From positions 248,001-312,000 of the forward strand of contig NZ_AUMU01000002.1 of the NCBI RefSeq assembly GCF_000430845.1: a stretch of 64,000 bases of DNA, in the 5' to 3' direction. How positions within the stretch are numbered: position 1 is the stretch's first letter; each line of letters opens with the position of its first letter. Source of the DNA: Chryseobacterium gregarium DSM 19109. Its GTDB lineage: Bacteria; Bacteroidota; Bacteroidia; Flavobacteriales; Weeksellaceae. The position numbers and the translations under genes are program-made. Below the pieces are notes generated by a model, which saw only the letters and a list, made by a program, of their open reading frames with translations, did no database searches and was not told where the DNA came from. Shown in pieces: positions 36,227 to 44,384 of the stretch.

Positions 36227-37962
36227 TGCAGAACAGATCTATTTACATACTATTTTTTTTAATATCCGTAATTTCTTACGGACAGGTAAATATTTCTGTA
36301 AATCCTGATAAAACAAGCTACAGCGCTAAAGAAATTATTAATCTTACCATTGTTCTTGAAATGAACGGTGGGGAATATAACCAGCAGACCCCTTTGCGTT
36401 CACCGGATTTGTCCAGGTTCAACATCATCGGAAGCGGATCTGTGAACAACGGTTATGCAGATCCCGAAACCAATACCGTTATTTCACAATCCATCACCAG
36501 GCTGGCTCTTGAACCGAAGCAGAAAGGAAAAATAAAAATCGGCTCGTTCCTGGTGACGGTTAATAATAAAATCTATAAAACCGAACCGTTTGAAGTCCTT
36601 ATAAAGGATGTTGAAAAGAAAGCGGTGGCAGCTGCCTCAAAAGATGTCTATTTAAACATGGAAATAGAAGACCGGGAGATCTACCAGGACCAGCCTGCTA
36701 TTGCCGTTCTGAAAGTATATTCCAAAAACATGGATAATTTCAGAAAGGTGAAAAACATTCGTCTTCCTGAACAGGATGACCTGAATGTATATCCGGTGAG
36801 CTTTGCAAAATCTGAAATTGATCCGTCATCCGAATACGGAAATATGGCTTCACAGGTTTTAGCCGTATTTATGGTTTTCCCAAATGAAGCCGGGTATGTA
36901 GATGTTCCCGGAGTTTCAGCGTCGGTCAGCTCTTTTTCAGGCAGGAGCAAAGTTGTTTCCAATAAAGTGAAGATAAATGTCAAAAAACTTCCGGAAGATG
37001 CTCCGGACTGTTTTAAAAATGCTGTCGGGAATTTCAAGGTAAGTTTCGTTAATATTTCAAAAGAAAAAGCCGAGATTAAAAAACCGATGAATGTATTGGT
37101 GAAAGTAAGCGGCGAGGGAAACTTAAAAAACCTTGTGCTTCCGAAAATTGCAGCTTCACCCGATTATGAAGTTTTTGCGCCGAAGATTACGACTAAAGTT
37201 ACAGCCGGATTAAAAGGAATGAAAGGCGAAATAGCGGCAAACTATATTATTATTCCTAAAAAAGCCGGAGAAATTTATATTAAAACGGAACATTTTGCAT
37301 TTTTTAATCCGTCAAGCGAAGAATATGTAGATCTTGGAGAGAAAACTTTGTCTGTAAATGCCTTTTCTCATGAGGAGATCATGGATGCCAGAACAACGGT
37401 GGAAAAAGTCAATGAATATACCAATACTTTACTGGAAACAGTCAATACACCGGTGCTCAAGACTACATCTTTTAAAGTAAAAGAAAAAAGTAAATTCCAC
37501 TGGAATATTCTTCTGGCTAATTTTCTCATTTTGCTTGGATTGTTTTTGGCTTATCTGATATTTAAAAATTGGCAAAAAAAACGTGTGTTAATTAAAGATA
37601 ACACACTTCCGAAATCCTTAGGGTCAGTATCTGAAACAGAAATGGAGATAAGAAAACATCAGAAAACCGATCTTCATGATTATTTCAGTTATCTAGAGAA
37701 TCTTAAAGATAACGAAGAGTATCAGAAATTCTTCGAGACGTATGATGAAATGGAAACTGAAATTAGGAAACAGTTTTCCCTGAGTTCTGCAGGGAATTTC
37801 AGGGATTTCCTGGAAATTCATGAAGGGGCTGCAACCGCTGCAGAATATACAGCACTTTCCCAAAAAATCCAAATTGAGAAATATACACCGGTAAAATCTC
37901 ATGAAGGATTAGAAGAACTCTTAAGAGCCATTATTAATTTATACTCACAGATTAGCAAATAA
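36226..37962 (+). CDS. batD: BatD, secreted/membrane beta-sandwich protein
   Basis: 578 residues from ATG 36226, which overlaps the batC stop (TGATG); TTG/GTG codons just upstream are less likely. Signal peptide MQNRSIYILFFLISVISYGQ, repeated immunoglobulin-like domains up to ~400 (VNISVNPDKTSYSAKEIINLTIVLEMNGGEY and later copies), one membrane helix (WNILLANFLILLGLFLAYLIF) and a cytoplasmic helical tail. It closes the Bat operon. Confidence 0.9.
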   Translation: MQNRSIYILFFLISVISYGQVNISVNPDKTSYSAKEIINLTIVLEMNGGEYNQQTPLRSPDLSRFNIIGSGSVNNGYADPETNTVISQSITRLALEPKQKGKIKIGSFLVTVNNKIYKTEPFEVLIKDVEKKAVAAASKDVYLNMEIEDREIYQDQPAIAVLKVYSKNMDNFRKVKNIRLPEQDDLNVYPVSFAKSEIDPSSEYGNMASQVLAVFMVFPNEAGYVDVPGVSASVSSFSGRSKVVSNKVKINVKKLPEDAPDCFKNAVGNFKVSFVNISKEKAEIKKPMNVLVKVSGEGNLKNLVLPKIAASPDYEVFAPKITTKVTAGLKGMKGEIAANYIIIPKKAGEIYIKTEHFAFFNPSSEEYVDLGEKTLSVNAFSHEEIMDARTTVEKVNEYTNTLLETVNTPVLKTTSFKVKEKSKFHWNILLANFLILLGLFLAYLIFKNWQKKRVLIKDNTLPKSLGSVSETEMEIRKHQKTDLHDYFSYLENLKDNEEYQKFFETYDEMETEIRKQFSLSSAGNFRDFLEIHEGAATAAEYTALSQKIQIEKYTPVKSHEGLEELLRAIINLYSQISK

Positions 37963-38006
37963 TCAGTTTATTTTCATATTTTTGCGAAATTATTAATTAT
38001 TAATAC

Positions 38007-38609
38007 ATGGAAATATTTAATGATTTTTCTATAAAGGAAATTGTTACCTGTTTTATGGTGCTTTTTGCGGTGATTGATATCATCGGATCCGTTCCCATTG
38101 TAGTAACCTTACAGCAAAAATTCGGACAGATTGAGGCCGGAAGGGCTTCGATTACTGCAGGCCTGATCATGATGGTTTTTCTTTTTGTCGGAAACAAAAT
38201 CCTGAAGCTGATCGGGGTGGATGTCAATTCTTTTGCCATAGCAGGAGCATTTGTCATTTTTGTGATCGCTCTTGAAATGATCCTGGGGATTGAAATCCAT
38301 AAAACCACAGAAGTCAAGGCCGCCTCTATTGTACCTATCGCATTTCCGCTGGTAGCAGGAGCCGGTACTTTAACCACAACGCTGTCACTCAGGGCTGAAT
38401 TTCATGATATTAATATCATTTTTGGGATCGTTCTCAATACAATTTTCGTATATTTGGTGCTGAAATCGGCAAAATGGTTGGAAAAGAAAATGGGGGAGGC
38501 CACACTGGCCATTCTTCAGAAAGTTTTCGGAATTATTTTGTTGGCGATTTCCATTAAGCTATTTACCGCAAATTTTGCCCAGCTGGTGCAGACTTACATT
38601 AATTTTTAA
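38007..38609 (+). CDS. MarC family integral membrane protein
   Basis: 200 residues with six predicted helices and the MarC (UPF0056) opening FMVLFAVIDIIGSVPIVVTLQQKF, plus FPLVAGAGTLTTTLSL. The family was once linked to multiple antibiotic resistance, but its function is unknown. It starts 44 bp after batD and may be read through from that operon. Confidence 0.88.
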   Translation: MEIFNDFSIKEIVTCFMVLFAVIDIIGSVPIVVTLQQKFGQIEAGRASITAGLIMMVFLFVGNKILKLIGVDVNSFAIAGAFVIFVIALEMILGIEIHKTTEVKAASIVPIAFPLVAGAGTLTTTLSLRAEFHDINIIFGIVLNTIFVYLVLKSAKWLEKKMGEATLAILQKVFGIILLAISIKLFTANFAQLVQTYINF

Positions 38610-38614
38610 GCATT

Positions 38615-38809
38615 ATGCAGAAGTTTTATAAAGTATTTTTAGTACTGTTTATCATTTTTATCGCCATCAATCTTTACGCTTTAGACTGGCAGACTGATAT
38701 TTTATCTGAGGATAATCTGAAGTTTGTATTTTCAATCGCCTGTGCGGTTATCGGCCTGATATTACTTTTTGTTATGAACACTTGGAGTAAAATCGGAGTG
38801 AAGAAATAA
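38615..38809 (+). CDS. Small two-helix membrane protein
   Basis: 64 residues, 5 bp after marC. Two hydrophobic helices (KVFLVLFIIFIAINLYAL and FVFSIACAVIGLILLFVM) flank a short acidic loop. No family recognised. Tight spacing indicates co-transcription with marC. Confidence 0.75.
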   Translation: MQKFYKVFLVLFIIFIAINLYALDWQTDILSEDNLKFVFSIACAVIGLILLFVMNTWSKIGVKK

Positions 38810-38832
38810 TTAAAATATAACTTGTTGACAAT

Positions 38833-38862
38833 AAACCTCTTTCTACACGAAGGAGGTTTTTC
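38833..38862 (+). terminator. Terminator after the marC pair
   Basis: Stem AAACCTCTTTC / GAAGGAGGTTT (one G-U pair), 5-nt loop, followed by T's, 24 bp after the stop. It ends the Bat-marC block. Confidence 0.8.
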
Positions 38863-38919
38863 TATTGATATTATAATTATTGACGAAGGCTCTATAGTAA
38901 AACCATTTACCGGTTTTTA

Positions 38920-39888
38920 TTAAGAAACCACTAAGTTTTTCAGAACCGCCTCGGATTTAAGTTCAGTTTCGGTCCATTCTTTTTCGGGATCACTTTGTGC
39001 TGTAATACCGCCGCCGACAAATACATGAACGGAATCCCGGTACAGCTTTGAACAGCGCAGGTTGACAAAATACTGTACGGTTTCTTCAGTCTCAATTTTA
39101 ATGTATCCAGCATACAACTCACGAGGGAATTTTTCAAGGTTCTGAATGTTTTCTTTACAGAATTCTTTAGGAATGCCGCAGACGGCAGGCGTAGGATGCA
39201 ATTCCTGAATGATGGTATCTAAATCCTCCTGTTTTATTTTTGCTTTGAAATCAGTTCTCAGATGCTTAATATTCCCTGAAATATGGTCGTAAGTATCGGA
39301 TTCTTCGATTTTTTCACCATAACGGCTTAAAATATCCCTGATATAGCGTGTTACCGGTTTTTGTTCTTCAATTTCCTTTTCCGACCAGTTTTCTGAAACC
39401 GGAAGTGTTCCGGCAAGGCTCATCGTCCCGAAATCATGGGTGGTTTTATTAAATTTCCCCAATACTTCTGAGAAGGCACCCATCCAGGAATTTTCGCCGT
39501 TAATCAGCAGGTATCTGCAAGCATTCGGATAGGATCGGCAGAGGTTTTTGAAACTTTCATTTACATGGATCTCATTAAAGCCTGTAAAAATTTTCCTTCT
39601 TGAATACACCAGCTTGGGAAGTTCGTTGTTTTTGATGATGTCCATGGCTTTATGCAGATTCTGTATATATTCTTCTTTAGTTTCCGCCGTATAGCCATTA
39701 CCGTCTTTTGCCAGGCTTCCATTGCCTATGGCGGTATAGTCAAAATTTTCAGAACTTATTTCTGTAATTCTTCCATGGCATTCAATCTGATGCAAGCCGT
39801 CAAAAGAATGAAAGCTTATGTGGCTTTCCTGATAATTTTCGTCTGTTGAGTACAGTTTCTCATCGAATGGAAATTTGAAATAAATCAT
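38920..39888 (-). CDS. menF: Isochorismate synthase (chorismate-binding enzyme)
   Basis: 322 residues, shorter than E. coli MenF. The chorismate-binding fold is evident in LPKLVYSRRKIF, FGTMSLAGTLP (motif with the general acid region), ELHPTPAVCGIPKEFC and YAGYIKIETEETVQYFVNLRCSKLY, ending FVGGGITAQSDPEKEWTETELKSE. It would convert chorismate to isochorismate for menaquinone, in line with menC in this window. A role in a siderophore pathway is possible, but no such genes are near. It lies 20 bp after the barrel-protein gene. Confidence 0.87.
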   Translation of the reverse strand: MIYFKFPFDEKLYSTDENYQESHISFHSFDGLHQIECHGRITEISSENFDYTAIGNGSLAKDGNGYTAETKEEYIQNLHKAMDIIKNNELPKLVYSRRKIFTGFNEIHVNESFKNLCRSYPNACRYLLINGENSWMGAFSEVLGKFNKTTHDFGTMSLAGTLPVSENWSEKEIEEQKPVTRYIRDILSRYGEKIEESDTYDHISGNIKHLRTDFKAKIKQEDLDTIIQELHPTPAVCGIPKEFCKENIQNLEKFPRELYAGYIKIETEETVQYFVNLRCSKLYRDSVHVFVGGGITAQSDPEKEWTETELKSEAVLKNLVVS

Positions 39889-39908
39889 GAGTAGGACGGT
39901 TTATAAAA

Positions 39909-40811
39909 TCAGGGTTTGGAAATGATGTAAGAAATTCCAAAATTGATTTTTCTTTCTGCAAAGGTATTGTTAGTCTTAAAAAGGTCAAAATCAAAAGAGC
40001 TGTTTTTTAGTGAAATATTCTTTATCTGATATTGCTGATAATCCAGAGACAAAAGAATCTTGCTGAACATTCTGCACTGTAAGCCCAGTGTAAACCCAAA
40101 ATTGAACTGATTGCTTTTAAAATGATCCAATTTGTCCAAAACATTATTTTCAGGCACCAAAAACTGCATTTTATAGATATTCTTATTCATTAAAAACCCT
40201 GCAAACGGCCTGATATTTTTCCAGTCGTAAATTACTTTTAGCTGTAAAGCATATTCAAAATGCCTGTTATTAAATCTTTGGAAGAGTAGTGGCTGGTGAT
40301 CTTCAGTGAAATAAAATCCGTTTAGAGACGTATCTTCTTTATTTGCATTGAGATCAAAAGTAGAATTCCAGTGATACATATGAGCGGAAAGCATTACTGA
40401 CAATTGAGGTTTAAAGACAGTTTTTGAAATCCAGAGCCCGAAATGTTCACCGAACTGCTGACGGGTTTCTGAAAGCTCCTGTGCCCAAACGCTGTTTTTA
40501 AGCCCGGTTCCGCCTTCGATACCGTAGAAGAAAAGCGGTGGTTTTTGTATTCTGATTCTCTTTTTAGCCCGCTCTTTATCAATTCCTTCTTTATAAATAT
40601 CGCGCACAAAAAACTTTTCCCGTATAGTCAGATCTGGAAAAATAAGGTCATTCTGTTTTAATGGTACAGGTTTCATCAGATACACCGTGTCATGAATGAT
40701 AACATTTTCATAAACATATACGGTATCTGTCTTTTTCCTTTTCTGGGCATGGGATAGACTTATGATCACGAAAGGTAAAAAGAATGTTATTTTTCTTAAA
40801 AATATGTTCAT
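39909..40811 (-). CDS. Predicted outer-membrane beta-barrel protein encoded with a sigma-factor fusion
   Basis: 300 residues. Signal peptide ending SLSHA, a short periplasmic stretch with DTVYVYENVIIHDTVYL, then alternating strands (FYGIEGGTGLKNSVW, LSVMLSAHMYHWNSTF, FNFGFTLGLQCRMF, INFGISYIISKP) ending near the C-terminus, as in outer-membrane barrels. Its ATG directly abuts the stop of the sigma gene. The DTVY motif echoes RDTVFIDR at the end of that protein. No family recognised. Confidence 0.7.
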   Translation of the reverse strand: MNIFLRKITFFLPFVIISLSHAQKRKKTDTVYVYENVIIHDTVYLMKPVPLKQNDLIFPDLTIREKFFVRDIYKEGIDKERAKKRIRIQKPPLFFYGIEGGTGLKNSVWAQELSETRQQFGEHFGLWISKTVFKPQLSVMLSAHMYHWNSTFDLNANKEDTSLNGFYFTEDHQPLLFQRFNNRHFEYALQLKVIYDWKNIRPFAGFLMNKNIYKMQFLVPENNVLDKLDHFKSNQFNFGFTLGLQCRMFSKILLSLDYQQYQIKNISLKNSSFDFDLFKTNNTFAERKINFGISYIISKP

Positions 40812-41924
40812 TTATCGATCTATAAATACAGTGTCCCTTTTAATAATCTTTTTCACTATGATTACTTTTTCAGGCGTTTCCGTTAAGGAGTCTTTCCTGA
40901 TTGCTTTACCGAAATTTTTTCCGGATTCAATATCTTTTTCTTCTGCTTTACCTTTTTCTTTTAAGATGTTTTTTGGAGTTTCATCTTTGAAATTCTTCTC
41001 ATTTAGACTTTCATTTTTTATGTTTTCCTTTAGGGTAAGGTTCGGATTTGCTTCTTTTTTTTCAGATTGATAAATGGTTCTTTCATCCTGTTTATTCTGA
41101 GACAGACTTAAGGAATCAGCTGAATTATTTTTTGTGAAGAAAGAGTTCTCCCGATTTGATAAAAATATTGAAATGATGATAATCACTAAGACAGTACTTG
41201 CTATAATGGTTTTGTTTTTCCATGCCGGATAGGATGAAGAAAATGATAGATGGTATATTCTAATATCAGACGGAATCTGCAGGGCTCTGGACGGTGAAAC
41301 ACTGAAATCTGAAAACCTGCTCCGGAAAGCCTGGGCCCAAAGTAAGCCTCCAAGCCCGAAAATCACCAGCAGCTGCGCCATTTTCTTTTTCGGAGTACTG
41401 GTACTGACAATATGATTCAGTAAATAATTCTGGATTGATTTTTTTGCCCTCAGAAGATGAGATTTTGAAGTATTTACAGTGATCCCCAGCGAACCGGCAA
41501 TTTCTGCATGTGAAAAATTTTCAATAAAATATAAATTAAAGACTGATTTGTGGTGAGGCGGAAGGCTGTCAATGGAAGACAGCAGTTCTTCACTTGTGAA
41601 ATCGTAAATGAAGATGTTTTTTTCTTCTAAAAAAAGATGGTCCATTTCTGAATAGGTATCTGGAATTTCTGATGGCTCGGTAGTCACAAAGGTATCTTTA
41701 CTCTGCTTGCGGATATGCTGCAAAGCATTATTAACAACAATCTTTTTAAGCCATGCAAAGAGTGCTTTTTCATCATTCAATTGATGGTCTTTTTGCATTG
41801 CAGTTATAAAACTGTCCTGTACAATATCTTCTGCGGTATAAATATCCTGTATGTATCGACGGCAAATTCCCAGAAGTTTCGGGGAATAATTGCTATATAG
41901 ATTTTGCCAGTTGTGTTTTGACAT
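40812..41924 (-). CDS. Sigma-70 family (ECF-like) factor fused to a membrane-anchored periplasmic tail
   Basis: 370 residues. Region 2 (YSPKLLGICRRYIQDIYTAEDIVQDSFITAMQ) and region 4 (LSSIDSLPPHHKSVFNLYFIENFSHAEIAGSLGITVNTSKSHLLRAKKSIQ) occupy the first ~175 residues. A Lys-rich linker, a first hydrophobic stretch (MAQLLVIFGLGGLLWAQAF) and a clear membrane helix (TIIASTVLVIIIISIFLSN, ~240-258) follow. The last ~110 residues are charged, Lys/Glu/Asn-rich and end KIIKRDTVFIDR. The C-terminus resembles a fused anti-sigma-like module. Bracketed by a lipoprotein gene (3 bp upstream) and a barrel gene (0 bp downstream). Confidence 0.82.
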   Translation of the reverse strand: MSKHNWQNLYSNYSPKLLGICRRYIQDIYTAEDIVQDSFITAMQKDHQLNDEKALFAWLKKIVVNNALQHIRKQSKDTFVTTEPSEIPDTYSEMDHLFLEEKNIFIYDFTSEELLSSIDSLPPHHKSVFNLYFIENFSHAEIAGSLGITVNTSKSHLLRAKKSIQNYLLNHIVSTSTPKKKMAQLLVIFGLGGLLWAQAFRSRFSDFSVSPSRALQIPSDIRIYHLSFSSSYPAWKNKTIIASTVLVIIIISIFLSNRENSFFTKNNSADSLSLSQNKQDERTIYQSEKKEANPNLTLKENIKNESLNEKNFKDETPKNILKEKGKAEEKDIESGKNFGKAIRKDSLTETPEKVIIVKKIIKRDTVFIDR

Positions 41925-41926
41925 AT

Positions 41927-42889
41927 TTAATTTTTTATCACTGTAATGTTATTAAAGCTTGAAGCATTAGAATTTGAGATATATTGAGATTCAACATCAT
42001 TAATAAGCACTTTATAACCTGTAATATCTGATCTGACCATATAGATATTTCCATCCACTACTTTTAAATCTTCGATTATTAAATATGGATTTGCAGAATT
42101 GATTAAATTTGAATTTTTATAATAAACACCAAGCCTTCCGTTAATATAAACATCATTATAATCAAGAGCAGGCTGATAACTTCCGGTTGTTGGGGTAGGT
42201 ATGAAACTTGTCTGTAATCCGGATATTAAATCTTTATAATAATTTATCGAAGTGAAATATACACGGGCTTCATTCGATATTACATAAGTAAAATCTTGTC
42301 CGTAAGAACTTGTGGAGATTGAATTAAAAGTTGAATTCTTAAAATATCCTTTGTCAAAACCTCCACTGGTATTACTTTTACGTGCTCCAACGTAGACATC
42401 ATTATTAAATTCTGTAATCGTACAGCCATCATTATAAGTGAGAGTGTCTTTGAATAAAAGTGTTTTAACTCCGTTTTTCCAGTAACAAAATTCATATTTG
42501 TCAGGTGAAGGATTGCTGCTTTGCCAGGTATATCCTACAAAATAAATATTCCCGTCTTTTTCATAAAAATCAAAAATATCAATTGCATCCAAACCATTTA
42601 TCCCTGCTGCCTGTGCGTAAGTTGTATAATTTCCGTTTTTCCAATATCCATACCTTCCTTTAATATAAACATCAGCTCCGGAAATAAATATTTTAGAGGG
42701 ACCGGATTCTGAAGAATTATTGGCTATGTTATATTTTATTCCATTTTTCCAATAGCAGAATAGTCCGTTCTGTTTACCTGAAACATATACATCATAAGAA
42801 GCGGTTTTCTCTAAAATTTCGGAATCATCTGTTTTACAGGAAAATATGAACATCAGTAAAAATGAAAAGGATAGAATAAGAGCTTTCAT
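41927..42889 (-). CDS. Surface lipoprotein with YWKNG repeats
   Basis: 320 residues. Lipobox FIFSC near residue 18 is followed by KTDDSE, similar to the acidic lipoprotein export signal that sends lipoproteins to the outside in flavobacteria. The body repeats the motif (C/G)YWKNG about three times and a DVY(V/I/T)x(G) strand several times, suggesting a beta-propeller. Function unknown. The stop is 2 bp from the ATG of the sigma-fusion gene, so it heads a four-gene unit (lipoprotein, sigma, barrel, menF). Confidence 0.75.
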   Translation of the reverse strand: MKALILSFSFLLMFIFSCKTDDSEILEKTASYDVYVSGKQNGLFCYWKNGIKYNIANNSSESGPSKIFISGADVYIKGRYGYWKNGNYTTYAQAAGINGLDAIDIFDFYEKDGNIYFVGYTWQSSNPSPDKYEFCYWKNGVKTLLFKDTLTYNDGCTITEFNNDVYVGARKSNTSGGFDKGYFKNSTFNSISTSSYGQDFTYVISNEARVYFTSINYYKDLISGLQTSFIPTPTTGSYQPALDYNDVYINGRLGVYYKNSNLINSANPYLIIEDLKVVDGNIYMVRSDITGYKVLINDVESQYISNSNASSFNNITVIKN

Positions 42890-42942
42890 GGTTGCTATTT
42901 TCTTATAGGATGCAGGAAAATAAAAAGGTTGCAGCTGCGGTA

Positions 42943-42970
42943 TAAAAAAAGCTCAAAAATTTTTTGAGCC
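42943..42970 (-). terminator. Terminator of the hotdog thioesterase gene
   Basis: Stem GCTCAAAAA / TTTTTGAGC with A's upstream on the plus strand, giving a T-run on the minus strand. Lies 23 bp after the stop at 42993. Confidence 0.75.
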
Positions 42971-42992
42971 TGATATTTTATTGAATGAGTTA

Positions 42993-43418
42993 TTATTTAT
43001 GAATAATTGTGTTGGTCATCGTTGTATGACTGATCAGCTGGTCTTTTTCATCGCGGATTTCTATTTCAGAGACGTGCATGCTTCTCCCTTTTCTGATGAA
43101 TCTCGCAATGGCAGTCACCGTTCCGTCTTTTTTGCTTCTGAGATGATTGGTATTGATGTTGGTCCCGACACCATAATACTTTTCACCGTCAATAAAGATA
43201 TTGGACAGGCTGGAGCCCATGGTTTCTGCAAGGACACAGCTCGCGCCGCCGTGCATAATTCCGAAAGGCTGATGAATTCTCGGCAAAACAGGCATCGTAG
43301 CCGTTAACGTTTCATTTTCAAGATCAATATCGGTAAAGTGGATATCCAGTGTTTTCGCAAAGGTCTCTTCACCCCAGCGGTTGATGAAATCCAGTATTTG
43401 CTCTTTGGTACCTGTCAT
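42993..43418 (-). CDS. PaaI-type hotdog-fold thioesterase
   Basis: 141 residues with the PaaI/4-hydroxybenzoyl-CoA thioesterase II pattern: FGIMHGGASCVLAETMGS (the HGG loop that carries the catalytic Asp/Glu in helix 1) and VGTNINTNHLRSKKDGTVTA. It should hydrolyse an acyl- or aryl-CoA. In menaquinone-making bacteria such enzymes can act as DHNA-CoA thioesterase, but the link is only by presence of menC and menF. Single gene with its own terminator. Confidence 0.85.
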   Translation of the reverse strand: MTGTKEQILDFINRWGEETFAKTLDIHFTDIDLENETLTATMPVLPRIHQPFGIMHGGASCVLAETMGSSLSNIFIDGEKYYGVGTNINTNHLRSKKDGTVTAIARFIRKGRSMHVSEIEIRDEKDQLISHTTMTNTIIHK

Positions 43419-43476
43419 TTTTATAAGGTATAAATGGGAGTTGATAAGTAATAGACAATAAGTAATTTAAAAAATT

Positions 43477-44073
43477 CTAGTTCCGGGCATCCGCCTCACT
43501 TCCCATAATATTCGGGTTCCAGTTTTCCGGTATTTTCGGGACAATATCATTCTTGATATAATATTCCTGAATTTCCTGCATGATTTCAGTGAAAGGCACT
43601 GAAGCAATTCTTTCATAAGGAATGGTATATCCAAGATAGACTGTTTTCCGTTTGAAATCTCCTGCGGCCAGGACAATCGGGACTTTTGCAGCCAGCGCCA
43701 TGTGGTAAAAGCCTTTTCTCCATTTCGGGACCCAGCTGCGTGTTCCTTCGGGAGTGATGACCAGACTGAAATCATCTTTAGCAAATTGTCGGGCTACAAA
43801 ATTCACCAGGTCATTTTTCTGGCTTCTGTCAATACCGATTCCGCCAAGCCCTTTGACGGCACTTCCGTACCATGCTTTGGTATGGGCATCTTTAATAATG
43901 ATTTTAAGGGGTTTATTTAAAGACCAGTAGGCAAGATTGCCCAGGATGTATTCCATATTGTGGGTATGGGGTGCAACGACCAGAATGCATCTGTTCAGGC
44001 TGTTTACATCACCCTGTAAGACTACTTTCCATCCCATTAATTTTAGCATCAGCTTGCCGAGCAGCTTTTTCAT
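43477..44073 (-). CDS. 1-acylglycerol-3-phosphate acyltransferase-like protein
   Basis: 198 residues from MKKLLGKLMLKLMGWKV. An upstream in-frame ATG (44106) lies inside a terminator stem and is rejected. PlsC-like blocks are VVAPHTHNMEYILGNL (His and Asp/Glu-type motif I), KAWYGSAVKGLGGIGIDRS (motif II) and ITPEGTRSWVPKWRKGFYHMA (motif III). This small subfamily is common in Bacteroidota. It probably acylates glycerol-3-phosphate derivatives in the inner membrane. Confidence 0.82.
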   Translation of the reverse strand: MKKLLGKLMLKLMGWKVVLQGDVNSLNRCILVVAPHTHNMEYILGNLAYWSLNKPLKIIIKDAHTKAWYGSAVKGLGGIGIDRSQKNDLVNFVARQFAKDDFSLVITPEGTRSWVPKWRKGFYHMALAAKVPIVLAAGDFKRKTVYLGYTIPYERIASVPFTEIMQEIQEYYIKNDIVPKIPENWNPNIMGSEADARN

Positions 44074-44093
44074 ATCGTTTGAATTAAAACAGA

Positions 44094-44120
44094 AAAGTAT
44101 AACCAAAGCGGTTATACTTT
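44094..44120 (-). terminator. Terminator of the 20-codon gene
   Basis: Perfect 11-bp stem AAAGTATAACC / GGTTATACTTT with a 5-nt loop. On the minus strand TTTTCTGTTTT follows. It lies 26 bp after the stop at 44147 and before the acyltransferase gene. Confidence 0.85.
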
Positions 44121-44146
44121 ACAAATATATTGAAATATTATTGCTC

Positions 44147-44209
44147 TTAAAATAAACCGCTTATTAAATCTGCGATTTTCATTACAATTTCTAATGCTAA
44201 CTGTACCAT
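44147..44209 (-). CDS. Candidate 20-residue amphipathic peptide gene
   Basis: The frame encodes MVQLALEIVMKIADLISGLF. It sits in a complete small transcription unit: TTCG-N19-TACATTTG promoter at 44254-44261, a ~40-nt A/T-rich leader, the frame, and a perfect hairpin terminator at 44094-44120. The product would form an amphipathic helix with three charges (Glu7, Lys11, Asp14). Its length and character recall phenol-soluble-modulin-like or small membrane-acting peptides, but no homology was recognised. A non-coding RNA with an incidental frame is an alternative. Confidence 0.5.
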   Translation of the reverse strand: MVQLALEIVMKIADLISGLF

Positions 44210-44253
44210 GATAATTTAATTTTTTTTGAGTGTCTTAGGTTATTTTTTCTAAA

Positions 44254-44261
44254 CAAATGTA
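44254..44261 (-). promoter_or_regulatory. -7 promoter box (TACATTTG) for the 20-codon gene
   Basis: Exact TAnnTTTG match with TTCG 19 bp upstream on the minus strand (near-match to the TTTG/TTG -33 element), 45 bp ahead of the ATG at 44209. Confidence 0.6.
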
Positions 44262-44384
44262 AAGCTTTTTATTTACATAACGAACTAAATATAAATTTTT
44301 TTTGATTTATTTTTAGAGAAGAAGGGTGTGAATTTCAAACGGTTGGGTTATCCGTTCACACCTTCTGCCACTCTCTCCAGTGAG

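Noticed and set aside
44074..44106. Upstream start for the acyltransferase
   Set aside because: The extra codons lie inside the terminator of the 20-codon gene; the MKKLLGKL start is more typical.
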